Positions 1 through 8,843 are shown, counted from the first letter of the stretch. The stretch: DNA of 64,000 nucleotides from Kluyvera georgiana ATCC 51603 (GCF_001654985.1 NZ_LXEU01000047.1:1-64000); one strand, 5' to 3'. The notes: generated by a model from the letters alone, not told the origin. Numbers and translations: made by a program.

Positions 1-139
1 CGGCGGGGTATACATTTTTACTGCGTTGCTGTGGCTGAGAGTCGTAGAAGGCGAAAAGCTGACCACGTACGACTGGCTTGGCGCTGCGGTGGCGCTGTGC
101 GGCATGCTGATTATCGTGGCGGGCTGGGGCAGAGCGTAA
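1..139 (+). CDS. ynfA: YnfA family inner-membrane protein, 3' end only
   Basis: The window opens inside this gene. The frame from base 2 to the TAA at 137-139 encodes 45 residues ending in [14 protein letters not shown] followed by Ala, which matches the C-terminus of E. coli YnfA, a four-helix inner-membrane protein of about 108 residues in the small multidrug resistance superfamily. The visible part covers one and a half hydrophobic segments separated by a short polar loop ([12 protein letters not shown]). In E. coli ynfA is also the neighbour of rspA, which supports the call. The physiological role of the family is uncertain; export of drugs or detergents has been proposed. The 5' part lies outside the window. 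Confidence 0.9.
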   Translation, partial: GGVYIFTALLWLRVVEGEKLTTYDWLGAAVALCGMLIIVAGWGRA

Positions 140-332
140 AATAAGCGCGGGTGCTTTATGTGCTCGGCCTGCGGTGGTAGAGCACGATTTATTTGTGAAC
201 CCTCATGCATTTGTCCGATCTCATCCCCTTGATTTTGTGATCCCTCTCGGTAATTTTCGATATTTATACTTGTATGGTAGTAGTTCAGGGCGTAAGTTTG
301 CCTCACTAACCGATGAGATGTAAGGATTGAAG

Positions 333-1547
333 ATGAAAATTGTGGGTGCTGAGGTTTTTGTAACCTGTCCTGGTCGTAACTTTGTCACGTTGAAAATTAC
401 CACCGATAGCGGATTAATCGGCTATGGCGATGCGACGCTGAATGGCCGTGAGCTGTCCGTTGCATCCTATTTAAAAGATCATCTGTGCCCGCAGTTGGTG
501 GGGCGTGATGCGCACCGCATCGAAGATATCTGGCAGTTCTTCTATAAAGGCGCTTACTGGCGTCGCGGCCCGGTCACGATGTCGGCTATCTCCGCCGTCG
601 ATATGGCGCTGTGGGATATTAAAGCCAAAGCCGCCAACATGCCGCTGTATCAGCTGCTGGGTGGCGCGTCTCGCGAAGGCGTGATGGTTTACTGTCACAC
701 CACCGGCCATACCATTGATGATGTGCTGGAAGATTATGCGCGTCATAAAGAGATGGGCTTCAAAGCGATTCGCGTCCAGTGCGGCGTACCGGGGATGAAA
801 ACGACCTATGGTATGTCCAAGGGGAAAGGGCTGGCCTACGAACCGGCGACCAAAGGGCAATGGCCGGAAGAGCAACTGTGGTCCACGGAAAAATACCTCG
901 ATTTCACGCCGAAGCTGTTTGATGCCGTTCGTAACCAGTTCGGCTTTGACGAGCATCTGCTGCATGACATGCACCACCGCCTGACGCCGATTGAAGCGGC
1001 GCGTTTTGGTAAGAGCATTGAAGATTATCGTCTGTTCTGGATGGAAGACCCAACGCCAGCAGAGAACCAGGCGTGCTTCCGTCTGATTCGCCAGCACACC
1101 GTGACGCCGATTGCGGTAGGCGAAGTCTTTAATAGCATCTGGGATTGCAAGCAGCTGATTGAAGAGCAGCTTATCGACTACATCCGTACCACGATTACCC
1201 ACGCGGGAGGCATCACCGGTATGCGCCGCATCGCCGATTTTGCCTCGCTTTACCAGGTGCGTACCGGCTCACACGGCCCGTCCGATCTTTCTCCGGTGTG
1301 TATGGCCGCGGCGCTGCACTTCGATCTGTGGGTACCCAACTTTGGCGTGCAGGAATATATGGGCTACTCCGAGCAGATGCTGGACGTCTTCCCGCACAGT
1401 TGGACCTTCGATAACGGCTATATGCACCCAGGTGATAAACCAGGTTTAGGCATCGAGTTTGATGAAAAACTGGCGGCAAAATATCCGTATGACCCTGCAT
1501 ATTTACCGGTAGCTCGCCTTGAAGACGGCACGCTTTGGAACTGGTAA
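333..1547 (+). CDS. rspA: RspA, mannonate dehydratase (ManD) family enzyme
   Basis: Predicted cytoplasmic enolase-superfamily dehydratase of 404 residues, the same length as E. coli RspA and nearly identical along its length. The ATG at 333 is preferred over an in-frame TTG at 327 because TAAGGA at 321-326 gives a well-spaced ribosome binding site and the product then starts like E. coli RspA (MKIV). The N-terminal capping domain is followed by a TIM barrel with acidic metal ligands in MEDPTPAEN and VGEVFNS and a catalytic histidine region in [10 protein letters not shown]. The ManD family dehydrates D-mannonate to 2-keto-3-deoxygluconate, but RspA members are slow and the true substrate may be another aldonate. 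TRAP transporter genes follow and ydfI lies beyond, so the neighbourhood suggests hexonate catabolism. The older name 'starvation-sensing protein' reflects a homoserine-lactone phenotype. Confidence 0.95.
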   Translation: MKIVGAEVFVTCPGRNFVTLKITTDSGLIGYGDATLNGRELSVASYLKDHLCPQLVGRDAHRIEDIWQFFYKGAYWRRGPVTMSAISAVDMALWDIKAKAANMPLYQLLGGASREGVMVYCHTTGHTIDDVLEDYARHKEMGFKAIRVQCGVPGMKTTYGMSKGKGLAYEPATKGQWPEEQLWSTEKYLDFTPKLFDAVRNQFGFDEHLLHDMHHRLTPIEAARFGKSIEDYRLFWMEDPTPAENQACFRLIRQHTVTPIAVGEVFNSIWDCKQLIEEQLIDYIRTTITHAGGITGMRRIADFASLYQVRTGSHGPSDLSPVCMAAALHFDLWVPNFGVQEYMGYSEQMLDVFPHSWTFDNGYMHPGDKPGLGIEFDEKLAAKYPYDPAYLPVARLEDGTLWNW

Positions 1548-1674
1548 TCGCCCAAAGTCATTTTATGAAATAACTAATACCTCCTTTTATTTATATTAAC
1601 TACGTAAGTGTAATATCAAATATGACGTAAGGATGCGTGTTGCTGGTTTAATTGATAATCTACAGGTGAATAAA

Positions 1675-2658
1675 ATGAAAAAATGGAATTGTTCTGTAAT
1701 CAGATTGACAAAAATATGTTGCCTGCTGCCATTGTTAAGTGCAGGCGTCTGCTGGGGCGCAGAGTCATTAAATGTCAGTACCTCATTATCACCGGACGAT
1801 CCTGTATACAAAGGATTGCAAAGCTTCAAGAAAAATGTGGAAAAACGGACTAACGGTGACGTGAAGATAAAATTATTTTCCAGCGGCCAACTAGGTGCAG
1901 ACAATGAACTACTGCAACATGCACAGGCTGGAAGTAATGTTGGTGTGGTCGTTGACGGGGCTCGATTAGCACAGTTTGTGCCTGAAATGGCAATAATTCC
2001 CGCGCCTTTTGTATTTAAAGACTACGCCACTTTGAAGAAATTTATCAACAGCCCGGTTTTTGCTCAATGGAATGATAAAATGTCCAAAGAGTCTGGTCTG
2101 ACTGCGCTCTCCTTTAACTGGTATCAAGGGGCGAGGATGTTGGTGACACAGAAACCGGTGGCAACACCTGCTGATTTAAGCGGCATTCGAGTTCGTGCGC
2201 TCGAAGCGCCGGTCACCATTGAAACTATCAAATGTATGGGCGGTTCACCGACCCCACTTTCGTGGTCAGAAATCTATTCATCGATTCAAACTGGTGTCGT
2301 GGACGCAGCGGAAGCTCAGCCGACAGCTGTTTATGGTTCAAAATTATACGAAATAACTAAAAATATAACCAAAACGAATCATATTCATTTAATGACCGGT
2401 ATCGTGGTTTCACAAAAATGGTTATCGACGCTGAGTCAAGAAAATCAGTCCATTTTAAAAGAAGAAGCAGCGAAAAACGGTGATTTAGCTTCAGAGAATA
2501 CCATTGCTGCGGGCGATAAAATGCTGGATGAAATGGCAGCAAAAGGAATGACGATATCAACTGTTGATGTTAAACCATTTGCCGATGCTTGTTTATATGT
2601 TCCAGAGAAGCTGGGGTTAAGCGAAGCTAAAAAACAAGTCGAAAGTGTTATCAATTAA
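1675..2658 (+). CDS. TRAP transporter substrate-binding protein (DctP family)
   Basis: Periplasmic solute receptor of a tripartite ATP-independent periplasmic transporter, 327 residues. A Sec signal peptide is visible: basic MKKWNCSVIRLTK, a hydrophobic core and a likely cleavage after CWGA near residue 29. The ATG at 1675 is preferred to the one at 1633 because it has AGGTG eight bases upstream and opens directly on the signal peptide. The conserved arginine that binds the substrate carboxylate is in GIRVRALEAP, about residues 170-179. Substrate is unknown; given rspA upstream and ydfI downstream, an aldonate or hexuronate is the natural guess. The DNA is visibly richer in A+T than rspA or ydfI, as expected for a gene acquired separately. 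It is the first gene of dctPQM. Confidence 0.9.
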   Translation: MKKWNCSVIRLTKICCLLPLLSAGVCWGAESLNVSTSLSPDDPVYKGLQSFKKNVEKRTNGDVKIKLFSSGQLGADNELLQHAQAGSNVGVVVDGARLAQFVPEMAIIPAPFVFKDYATLKKFINSPVFAQWNDKMSKESGLTALSFNWYQGARMLVTQKPVATPADLSGIRVRALEAPVTIETIKCMGGSPTPLSWSEIYSSIQTGVVDAAEAQPTAVYGSKLYEITKNITKTNHIHLMTGIVVSQKWLSTLSQENQSILKEEAAKNGDLASENTIAAGDKMLDEMAAKGMTISTVDVKPFADACLYVPEKLGLSEAKKQVESVIN

Positions 2659-2710
2659 CTGCAGGTAAGCAGGGTAATAACCCTATTGTTTTATAGAGGT
2701 TTTTATTTCT

Positions 2711-3196
2711 ATGAATATGCTAAGAGCATTTGAGTTGGCTTGCGCAAGAATAGGTTTGGTCGCTATTGTTATTATTATCCTTGTTGGTGGGTTGGGGCGC
2801 GCTATTGGTCATCCAGTTATTTGGTCGCTGGAGGTTACCATGGTTATTTTTGCATGGATTAGTATGCTGGCAATTGATTACGCGTTTCAAAAACGTCGGC
2901 ATATCGGTATAGATGCATTAACCAATTTATTTTCATTGCGAATGCAACGTGCGTGTCTGTGGTTTAATGAGATATTAATACTTCTGTTTTTGCTCTGTGG
3001 TGTCTGGTATGGATTTAATTTTACCTGGACCACACATCATCAGGCCTTGCCTGTTACAGAGATATCTCTTGCGTGGCTGAATAGTGCTGTGCCAACAGGG
3101 TGTTTATTAATGGTATTTTCCTCTGTATCTTTTTTAATCAACGGTTGTCAGGTTGAATCTCAACAACAAGATAATCAGGAGGAATTATGCTCTTAA
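2711..3196 (+). CDS. TRAP transporter small permease subunit (DctQ family)
   Basis: A 161-residue integral membrane protein with four predicted helices (about residues 12-32, 38-58, 88-108 and 125-148), the usual size and topology of DctQ subunits. It carries the family signature EVTMVIFAWISMLA followed by a loop rich in basic residues (QKRRHIGIDAL). GAGG about ten bases before the ATG serves as ribosome binding site. DctQ binds the large permease and is essential for transport, although its exact role is unresolved. The gene sits 52 bases after the receptor gene and overlaps the start of dctM by ten bases, indicating a translationally coupled operon. Base composition is low in G+C, like the receptor gene. 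Confidence 0.9.
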   Translation: MNMLRAFELACARIGLVAIVIIILVGGLGRAIGHPVIWSLEVTMVIFAWISMLAIDYAFQKRRHIGIDALTNLFSLRMQRACLWFNEILILLFLLCGVWYGFNFTWTTHHQALPVTEISLAWLNSAVPTGCLLMVFSSVSFLINGCQVESQQQDNQEELCS

Positions 3197-4464
3197 CGGT
3201 TATCTTATTTGTCGTTTTGCTAGTGATCGGGATGCCAGTTGGAATGGTAATCGCTATTTCTAGTTTGAGTTTTTTCTTTACGGCAGACTTTCTACCGATT
3301 GGTATCGCCTTTCAGAAATTCTCAGCGCCAACGCAATCCTTTCCGATCCTGGCAACACCGTTGTTTTTACTCGTAGGGAACTTGCTCAATAAATCGGGCG
3401 TTACAACCCGACTGCTGGATTTCGCCCGTATTATTTCCGGCTGGATGGTGGGAGGTCTTGCGCAAATCAACGTACTATTAGCTTGCCTGCTAGGCGGGGT
3501 TTCCGGGTCCGCGACGGCAGATGCAGCGATGCAGGCGCGGGTGCTTGGTCTACCAATGATTGCTCGTGGTTATCCGAAAGCGTTTAGTGCAGTGGTCATT
3601 GCTTTTAGTTCGTTGATTACCGCCACGATCCCACCGAGTATTTTGCTAATTCTCTACGGCTTTGTCGGTAATGTTTCGATTGGTAAGCTGTTCATGGCTG
3701 GCATATTACCGGGGTTATTATTAACCGTTATCCTTATGAGCACCAACTATCTGCTTGCAAGGAAGATGAATATTAAACCGGAAATGCAAAGCCTGCCTAC
3801 TCGACATGATGTGTGGCATAGCTTTAAAAATAGCTTCTGGGCATTAATGTTTCCCGTTGTACTGATAGTGGTGATTCGTCTTGGTATCTTTACAACCACG
3901 GAAGCCGGTGCATTTATTGTCCTGTACTCATTTATTATTGGGCGGTATGTCTATAAAGCATTGGATAATGCTGTGCTCTGGGGGGTGTTAAAGCAAACTA
4001 TCAGCGATATCGGGGTGGTCATGCTGCTCATTATGTCTGCGGCGATTCTGGGGCATATCACGATACTGGATCAAATCCCTCAGCAGCTAGCAGAAACGAT
4101 TTTACAATTGACAGAAAACCGATACGGGATCCTCTTTTTACTGTTGGCGCTTATTGCCGTTGCTGGAATGCTGTTTGATGGTAGCGTGATCGTTCTGCTC
4201 TTGACGCCCATTCTGCTGCCGATTGCCATTGAGGCGGGTTTTGATCCTATTCATTTTGGCTTGATTTTTGTGGTACTGACCCTTCTGGGGGCAAACACGC
4301 CACCGGTTGGGATCTGTATGTATACAGTCTGCGGCATACTGAACTGTAGTTCGATAGCGTTTGTTAAGGCATCTATTCCGTATCTGATTGCCTTTTTCTT
4401 ATTCATTGTGATGCTGGTGATTTTCCCTCAAATCACATTGTTCCTACCGTCCGTCCTGATGTAG
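3187..4464 (+). CDS. TRAP transporter large permease subunit (DctM family)
   Basis: A 425-residue membrane protein of standard DctM length with around twelve hydrophobic segments and the two inverted halves of the elevator-type TRAP permease. Conserved patches include the N-terminal GMPVGMVIAIS, the glycine and serine rich LLGGVSGSATADAAMQ near residue 110, and TPPVGICMY in the second half. AGGAGGAA immediately upstream is a strong ribosome binding site. With DctP and DctQ it forms a sodium-driven, high-affinity importer of carboxylated compounds. The 169 bases between this gene and ydfI hold an imperfect inverted repeat (CAGCATCG near 4476 and CGATGCTG near 4507) without a clear U-tract, so read-through or a separate ydfI promoter are both possible. 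Confidence 0.92.
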   Translation: MLLTVILFVVLLVIGMPVGMVIAISSLSFFFTADFLPIGIAFQKFSAPTQSFPILATPLFLLVGNLLNKSGVTTRLLDFARIISGWMVGGLAQINVLLACLLGGVSGSATADAAMQARVLGLPMIARGYPKAFSAVVIAFSSLITATIPPSILLILYGFVGNVSIGKLFMAGILPGLLLTVILMSTNYLLARKMNIKPEMQSLPTRHDVWHSFKNSFWALMFPVVLIVVIRLGIFTTTEAGAFIVLYSFIIGRYVYKALDNAVLWGVLKQTISDIGVVMLLIMSAAILGHITILDQIPQQLAETILQLTENRYGILFLLLALIAVAGMLFDGSVIVLLLTPILLPIAIEAGFDPIHFGLIFVVLTLLGANTPPVGICMYTVCGILNCSSIAFVKASIPYLIAFFLFIVMLVIFPQITLFLPSVLM

Positions 4465-4633
4465 CGGACATTCCCAGCATCGGCATAGTAGGCTGACGAC
4501 TTTGTCGATGCTGTCACACAGCTTAAAAATCATGTCATACCAATCACCAATATATTAATGCAAATCAAAATCTCCTCAGATGAACTCGTTAATCTAGTAT
4601 GGCAATCAACATTCTCTACAGTGAGTCAAAAAG

Positions 4634-6094
4634 ATGCAGAATACGCTATTAACCGCTAAGGCAACTCTCCCGACCTACGATCGCAGCAAACTGGTGTCAC
4701 GTATTGTGCACCTGGGCTTTGGCGCGTTCCACCGCGCCCATCAGGCGGTATACGCCGATATCCTCGCCTCAGAACACGGCAGCGATTGGGGTTATACCGA
4801 AGTTAACCTGATCGGCGGTGAGCAGCAGATTGCCGACCTGAATCATCAGGACAATTTATACACCGTGGCGGAAATGTCTGCGAATGCATGGACTGCCCGC
4901 GTGGTGGGCGTTGTTAAAGAAGCGCTGCACGCCCAGGTGTATGGTCTGGAAACCGTGCTGGCAAAAATGTGCGAGCCGCAGGTCGCGATTGTCTCCCTGA
5001 CTATCACCGAAAAAGGCTATTGCCACTCTCCGGCAACCGGCGAACTGATGCTCGATCATCCCCTCATCGTGGCCGATCTGCAAAACCCGCATCAGCCTAA
5101 ATCTGCGCCGGGCGTAGTGGTAGAAGCGCTGGCGCGTCGTAAAGCGGCGGGTCTGCCGGCATTCAGCGTGATGTCCTGCGATAACATGCCGGAGAACGGT
5201 CATGTCATGCGTAACGTCGTGTGTGCCTATGCGCGCGCCGTCGATGCTGACCTGGCTGATTGGATTGAGTCACACGTGACCTTCCCGTCAACCATGGTTG
5301 ACCGTATTGTACCGGCGGTGACGCCTGAAACACTGGACAAAATTGAACAACTGACCGGCGTCCGCGATCCGGCAGGCGTGGCGTGCGAACCTTTCCGCCA
5401 GTGGGTTATTGAAGATAACTTTGTGGCGGGACGTCCGGAATGGGAAAAAGCGGGTGCCGAGCTGGTGAGCGACGTGATTCCGTTCGAAGAGATGAAGCTG
5501 CGTATGCTGAACGGCAGCCACTCGTTCCTGGCCTATCTGGGCTATCTGGCGGGCTATCAGCACATCAACGACTGCATGGGTGACGACAACTACCGCCGCG
5601 CAGCGCATGACCTGATGTTGAAAGAGCAGGCGCCGACGCTGAAAGTACAGAACGTCGATCTGGCGCGTTACGCGGATCTGCTGATCGAACGCTATACCAA
5701 CCCGGCGCTGCGTCACCGTACCTGGCAGATCGCGATGGACGGTAGCCAGAAACTGCCTCAGCGTATGCTGGATTCCGTGCGCTGGCACCTTGCGGATAAC
5801 AGCAGCTTCACGTTGCTGGCGTTGGGTGTTGCGGGCTGGATGCGCTATGTCGGCGGCGTAGACGAGCAGGGCAATGCCATTGAAGTATGCGATCCGCTGC
5901 TGCCGGTGATCCAGGCTGCGGTGCAGCAGAGCGAAGAGGGCGAGTCCCGCGTGAAAGCGCTGCTGGCCATCGAAGCTATCTTTGGTAAGGATCTGCCGCA
6001 GCAAGGCCAGTTTGTTGATCAGGTGACAAATGCTTACCTGTCTCTGCTGAGTAAAGGCGCGAAAGCGACCGTAGCCGAGTTCGTCGCGCTGTAA
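4634..6094 (+). CDS. ydfI: YdfI, mannitol dehydrogenase family hexonate oxidoreductase
   Basis: A 486-residue NAD-dependent polyol/hexonate dehydrogenase of the long-chain mannitol dehydrogenase family, the same length as E. coli YdfI. The N-terminal Rossmann domain begins with [13 protein letters not shown] at about residues 26-38; the C-terminal helical domain holds the catalytic lysine in [10 protein letters not shown] near residue 292. E. coli YdfI/UxuB-like enzymes interconvert D-mannonate and D-fructuronate. In E. coli K-12 the gene also belongs to the rspR neighbourhood. Next to an RspA dehydratase and a TRAP importer it would supply or consume mannonate. The start is the ATG eleven bases after GTGAG. 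A second family member (uxaB) lies at 37.5 kb and is clearly distinct. Confidence 0.93.
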   Translation: MQNTLLTAKATLPTYDRSKLVSRIVHLGFGAFHRAHQAVYADILASEHGSDWGYTEVNLIGGEQQIADLNHQDNLYTVAEMSANAWTARVVGVVKEALHAQVYGLETVLAKMCEPQVAIVSLTITEKGYCHSPATGELMLDHPLIVADLQNPHQPKSAPGVVVEALARRKAAGLPAFSVMSCDNMPENGHVMRNVVCAYARAVDADLADWIESHVTFPSTMVDRIVPAVTPETLDKIEQLTGVRDPAGVACEPFRQWVIEDNFVAGRPEWEKAGAELVSDVIPFEEMKLRMLNGSHSFLAYLGYLAGYQHINDCMGDDNYRRAAHDLMLKEQAPTLKVQNVDLARYADLLIERYTNPALRHRTWQIAMDGSQKLPQRMLDSVRWHLADNSSFTLLALGVAGWMRYVGGVDEQGNAIEVCDPLLPVIQAAVQQSEEGESRVKALLAIEAIFGKDLPQQGQFVDQVTNAYLSLLSKGAKATVAEFVAL

Positions 6095-6106
6095 TCATCC
6101 TATTAT

Positions 6107-6135
6107 GCCGCCAGCATTGGCGGCATTTCATTTTT
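6107..6135 (+). terminator. Rho-independent terminator after ydfI
   Basis: GCCGCCA at 6107-6113 pairs with TGGCGGC at 6118-6124 across a four-base GCAT loop, followed by the T-rich stretch ATTTCATTTTT. It lies 12 bases after the ydfI stop codon. Confidence 0.85.
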
Positions 6136-6304
6136 CTCCTCGCATTACACTTCTTTAAGTTTATTCAAGTCAGTTGAAATAATGGACGATTATTTTCACG
6201 CCGAAACTATCAGTTTTGTGAATTAATGCTATATCAATAGGCATAAATATGGCATGGTTATTGCGAAACAAAAAATGGATCCTCTGGAATAAGGAGCTCG
6301 GGCT

Positions 6305-6733
6305 ATGTATAAAAAAATTCTCATGCCTGTAGATATTTTTGAAATGGATTTAAGTGATAAGGCTATTCGTCATGCGGTATATCTGGCGGGCGAGTCGGGT
6401 GAAATTACGCTGCTGAACGTATTACCCAACAGCAATCGTTCAATTTTGCGCGGTTTTGCTTCGGATATTAAAAAATTCGAAGACTATATGCAGTCGGAAT
6501 CGGCAAAGAAAATGAAGAACCTGCAGCGGCTATTCGATATGCCTGCAGAGCGCATACACACCGAGGTTCGTTTTGGCAATATTCGTGATGAAGTGCTCGC
6601 GTTAAGCAAAACGGGCGAGTATGACGTGATTGTGATTGGTTCGCGTCAGAGAGGGATCACAACGCATCTGCTGGGATCGAACGCGGAGTCTATTTTACGT
6701 TACGCCAATATTCCAACGATGGTTATTCGTTAA
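6305..6733 (+). CDS. Universal stress protein, UspG-like
   Basis: A 142-residue cytoplasmic protein of the UspA superfamily, most like E. coli UspG across its whole length (MYKKILMPVD start; GITTHLLGSN towards the end). The nucleotide-binding pattern G-x2-G-x9-G-(S/T) is present in GSRQRGITTHLLGS near residues 116-129, so it probably belongs to the ATP-binding class. It has AAGGAG nine bases before the ATG and its own promoter region, and it ends at a shared bidirectional terminator. It sits between ydfI and rspR, where K-12 has no usp gene as far as I recall. Whether it is the only UspG homologue of the genome or an extra copy cannot be seen here, so I give no symbol. Confidence 0.88.
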   Translation: MYKKILMPVDIFEMDLSDKAIRHAVYLAGESGEITLLNVLPNSNRSILRGFASDIKKFEDYMQSESAKKMKNLQRLFDMPAERIHTEVRFGNIRDEVLALSKTGEYDVIVIGSRQRGITTHLLGSNAESILRYANIPTMVIR

Positions 6734-6766
6734 AAAAAAGGCCTTCGATATTGAAGGCCTTTTTTA
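6733..6766. terminator. Bidirectional terminator between the usp gene and rspR
   Basis: A near-symmetrical hairpin: an A-run and GGCCTTC at 6733-6746, loop GATATT, then GAAGGCC and a T-run at 6753-6765. The A-run on one side and T-run on the other allow termination of both convergent transcripts. Confidence 0.9.
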
Positions 6767-7453
6767 TCACTCTTCGCTAAACCAATCGCGATTTTCCTGA
6801 CGAATGAGCAGCACGGATTCGCTGATTTCCTGCAGATGCAAAGTCATCGCTTTTTCCACCGTATCAGCATCACGCTTTTCAAGCGCACTGAATATTTCAT
6901 GGTGCTGTCTCAGCAGCATTTCCGGCGAGGAAATGTGATCGAGGCTCATATAACGCACTCGGTCGATGGCCGCTTTAATATTCTCGATGGTGTCCCACGC
7001 AAGCTGGCAATCCGCAATATTTGACAACAGTTGATGAAATTCATCATCCAACTGGAAAAAATCGTTTAGCTGCTGGCGGTCGATAGCAATTCGCTGCTGA
7101 TGCAGATTTTGTTCTAGCTGATAGATCTGGGCATCGGTGATCATCGTTGCTGCACGGCGTGCCACCGCGCATTCAATGGCCTGACGCACAAAACAGCCGT
7201 TGCGAACCTGTGAAAGGGAGATCTTATTGACGTAACTGCCGCGCTGAGGACGAATCTGGATAAGTCCGTTTTCGGCCAGTTTAATAAAGGCTTCACGTAC
7301 CGGCTGGCGGGAAACATCAAAGCGCAGGGAGACTTCCTTTTCCGACAACGGCGTCCCCGGTGGAATAAGACAGTGCACAATATCGCGGCGCAGGATGCGA
7401 TAAATCTGTTGATTGACGGGCTGTGTTGGGTTCAGTTGTGTTTCGGCGGCCAT
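6767..7453 (-). CDS. rspR: RspR (YdfH), GntR/FadR-family repressor
   Basis: A 228-residue transcription factor, the same length as E. coli RspR and very similar throughout. The N-terminal winged helix-turn-helix covers about residues 15-80 (recognition region [19 protein letters not shown]); the C-terminal all-helical FCD effector domain contains likely metal-binding histidines ([22 protein letters not shown]). In E. coli it represses rspAB. Here the likely targets are the rspA-TRAP-ydfI genes on the opposite strand, with an aldonate or uronate as inducer by analogy with other FCD regulators. The operator could not be defined from the sequence alone. Confidence 0.92.
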   Translation of the reverse strand: MAAETQLNPTQPVNQQIYRILRRDIVHCLIPPGTPLSEKEVSLRFDVSRQPVREAFIKLAENGLIQIRPQRGSYVNKISLSQVRNGCFVRQAIECAVARRAATMITDAQIYQLEQNLHQQRIAIDRQQLNDFFQLDDEFHQLLSNIADCQLAWDTIENIKAAIDRVRYMSLDHISSPEMLLRQHHEIFSALEKRDADTVEKAMTLHLQEISESVLLIRQENRDWFSEE

Positions 7454-7513
7454 TGAGTCGTTCTTATCAGCTGATTAAGCTGTTATTTTACGCTTTTTTT
7501 GCCGCCACGCACA

Positions 7514-7534
7514 GACCCGACCGAGGGTCGGGTC
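7514..7534. other. GC-rich hairpin between ydfG and rspR
   Basis: GACCCGACC at 7514-7522 pairs with GGTCGGGTC at 7526-7534 across a three-base loop, 12 bases after the ydfG stop on the minus strand. No T-run follows in that direction, so it is either a weak terminator or a 3'-end stabilising structure. Confidence 0.6.
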
Positions 7535-7545
7535 CGGATAAAATG

Positions 7546-8295
7546 TTAACTTCCGCGATGAACGCTAAGGCCAGCGTAAGTCTGACTGACCGGCATCATC
7601 TCAACGGTATTGATGTTAACGTGTTTCGGCAGCGTCGCTACCCACCATACGGCTTCAGTAACATCTTCCGGCGTCAGCGCGTTGGCATTTTCGTAGGTTT
7701 TACCGGCTTTTGCATCGTCACCTTTGAAGCGGACGTTGGAGAACTCGGTGCCGCCGACCAGACCTGGCTCAATATCCGTTACGCGAACGGCGGTGCCGTG
7801 CAGGTCGGTACGCAGGTTCAGGCTAAACTGACGCACAAAAGCTTTGGTTGCGCCATAGACGTTACCACCTGCATAGGGCCAGCTGCCAGCAGTTGAACCG
7901 ATATTGATGACATGACCACGATTGCGCTCGACCATACCCGGCAGGACGGCGCGGGTCATGTACACCAGACCTTTATTGTTGGTATCGATCATATCTTCCC
8001 AATCTTCCACGCTGGCGCGATGCGCAGGCTCCAGACCCAGCGCTAACCCGGCGTTGTTGACCAGGATATCAATATCGCGCCATTCAGCAGGCAGGTTAGC
8101 GATTGTCTCTTCAATGGCCGCGCGATTGCGCACGTCCAGCTGTACGGTCAGCACGCTGTCACCCAACTCATCTTTTAGCGCTTTCAAACGTTCGTTACGA
8201 CGGCCAGTGGCAATAACTTTGTGCCCGTTGGCAATAAAACGGCGGGTGATGCTTTCGCCAAAGCCTGCCGTTGCTCCTGTTACCAGTACGATCAT
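7546..8295 (-). CDS. ydfG: YdfG, NADP-dependent 3-hydroxy acid (L-allo-threonine) dehydrogenase
   Basis: A 249-residue classical short-chain dehydrogenase, one residue longer than E. coli YdfG. The cofactor motif TGATAGFGES is at residues 6-15, the structural NNAG is near residue 81, and the catalytic Ser, Tyr and Lys are in NIGSTAGSWPYAGGNVYGATK around residues 132-152. The E. coli enzyme oxidises L-allo-threonine, L-serine and other 3-hydroxy acids with NADP and also reduces malonic semialdehyde in the rutR/pyrimidine pathway. It has an independent upstream region on the minus strand facing the hok leader. In K-12 it lies between dcp and rspR, as here. Confidence 0.95.
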   Translation of the reverse strand: MIVLVTGATAGFGESITRRFIANGHKVIATGRRNERLKALKDELGDSVLTVQLDVRNRAAIEETIANLPAEWRDIDILVNNAGLALGLEPAHRASVEDWEDMIDTNNKGLVYMTRAVLPGMVERNRGHVINIGSTAGSWPYAGGNVYGATKAFVRQFSLNLRTDLHGTAVRVTDIEPGLVGGTEFSNVRFKGDDAKAGKTYENANALTPEDVTEAVWWVATLPKHVNINTVEMMPVSQTYAGLSVHRGS

Positions 8296-8544
8296 TTCTC
8301 TGTTCCTTCAACGCTTAAGTGTCGTATTACGATAGCAGAACGATCAGGGCATAACTATCCTGGCCGATTGATGTAGCGGAATAAAAAGAAAAACAGTTTT
8401 AGATTTTTTTAACCGGTGACGAAGTCTTGATGTTTTCTGAAATGTACCCGGGGAGGAGTGAGGGACGCAGTGTATCGGAGCTCTGGGTTAACATGGCTGC
8501 GGGTGCTTGAGGCTATCTGTCTCAGGCATAGCGGAAGGCAGGTA

Positions 8545-8612
8545 GAAAAAAGCCCCAGAAAACATTTGACGTCCAGCAAGACGTTAAACATTCATCTGAG
8601 GCCCCTATGCTC
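8545..8612 (-). ncRNA. Candidate Sok-type antisense RNA
   Basis: Opposite the hok leader the minus strand reads as a small RNA ending in GGGGCTTTTTTC (T-run at about 8545-8550), preceded by a small hairpin built from ACGTC and GACGT (8568-8586). TTGACC on the minus strand near 8647-8652, with TAACCT 18 bases further on, could be its promoter. The layout matches hok/sok loci, where Sok RNA covers the mok start and blocks hok translation. The ends are estimates. Confidence 0.5.
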
Positions 8613-8738
8613 TACAACACAAGGTTAGCCTCTTACCGACCTTCGGGTCAAGGAGTAGAAGGCTATGAAGCCACAAAGAATGGCGCTATTGGCGCTCGTC
8701 GTTATCGGCATCACGCTTCTGGGCGTACCGCTACTTAA
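8607..8738 (+). CDS. Mok-type overlapping reading frame of a hok locus
   Basis: ATG at 8607 opens a 43-codon frame (starting MLYNTRLASYRPSGQG) that overlaps the hok frame for 74 bases in another phase and stops at TAA 8736-8738. In hok/sok systems translation of Mok is needed for coupled translation of Hok, and Sok RNA acts on the mok start. The peptide's residues before the hok start (ARLASY-like) are typical of mok frames. It is not expected to have a function of its own. Confidence 0.6.
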   Translation: MLYNTRLASYRPSGQGVEGYEATKNGAIGARRYRHHASGRTAT

Positions 8739-8817
8739 CAACAAACAGCTCTGTGATGTTAGCTTCCGAAGCGGCGGAACGGAGATCGTGGCTCACATGG
8801 CTTACGAAACCAGGTAG
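8665..8817 (+). CDS. Hok-family type I toxin (chromosomal)
   Basis: A 50-residue protein of Hok/Gef type. It has the basic N-terminus MKPQRMALL, one membrane segment at residues 7-24, and the hallmark periplasmic tail with a single cysteine (QLCDVSFRSGGTE) and MAYE near the end, as in HokD and HokE. Such toxins insert in the inner membrane and collapse the membrane potential. AAGGAG lies about ten bases upstream, inside the overlapping mok frame. The leader contains the characteristic family sequence upstream of the start (GAGGCCCCTATGCTCTAC), and a hairpin follows the gene. The reading frame looks intact, with no IS element in the leader, so the locus may be functional. It lies between ydfG and dcp. 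Confidence 0.88.
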   Translation: MKPQRMALLALVVIGITLLGVPLLNNKQLCDVSFRSGGTEIVAHMAYETR

Positions 8818-8823
8818 GAGTCA

Positions 8824-8843
8824 GGCGGGGAGTGATCCCCGCC
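8824..8843 (+). terminator. Hairpin at the 3' end of the hok mRNA
   Basis: GGCGGGGA at 8824-8831 and TCCCCGCC at 8836-8843 form an eight-pair stem with a GTGA loop just after the hok stop codon, followed by ATTTCC. It is the probable end of the full-length hok transcript. Confidence 0.6.

Noticed and set aside
471-1202. Long antisense frame inside rspA
   Set aside because: Shadow of a highly conserved gene; such frames appear in GC-rich codons, and no ribosome binding site or homology is seen. The same applies to antisense frames in ydfI, dcp, sotB, DapA-like, ygfK and the molybdenum hydroxylase gene.
1633-1674. Longer N-terminus of the TRAP receptor from ATG 1633
   Set aside because: It would bury the signal peptide behind 14 residues and places the ribosome binding site directly against the start.
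8409-8591. 60-residue ORF antisense to the hok leader
   Set aside because: It lies opposite the mok/hok leader and the candidate Sok RNA, has no ribosome binding site, and its sequence is explained by the RNA structures.
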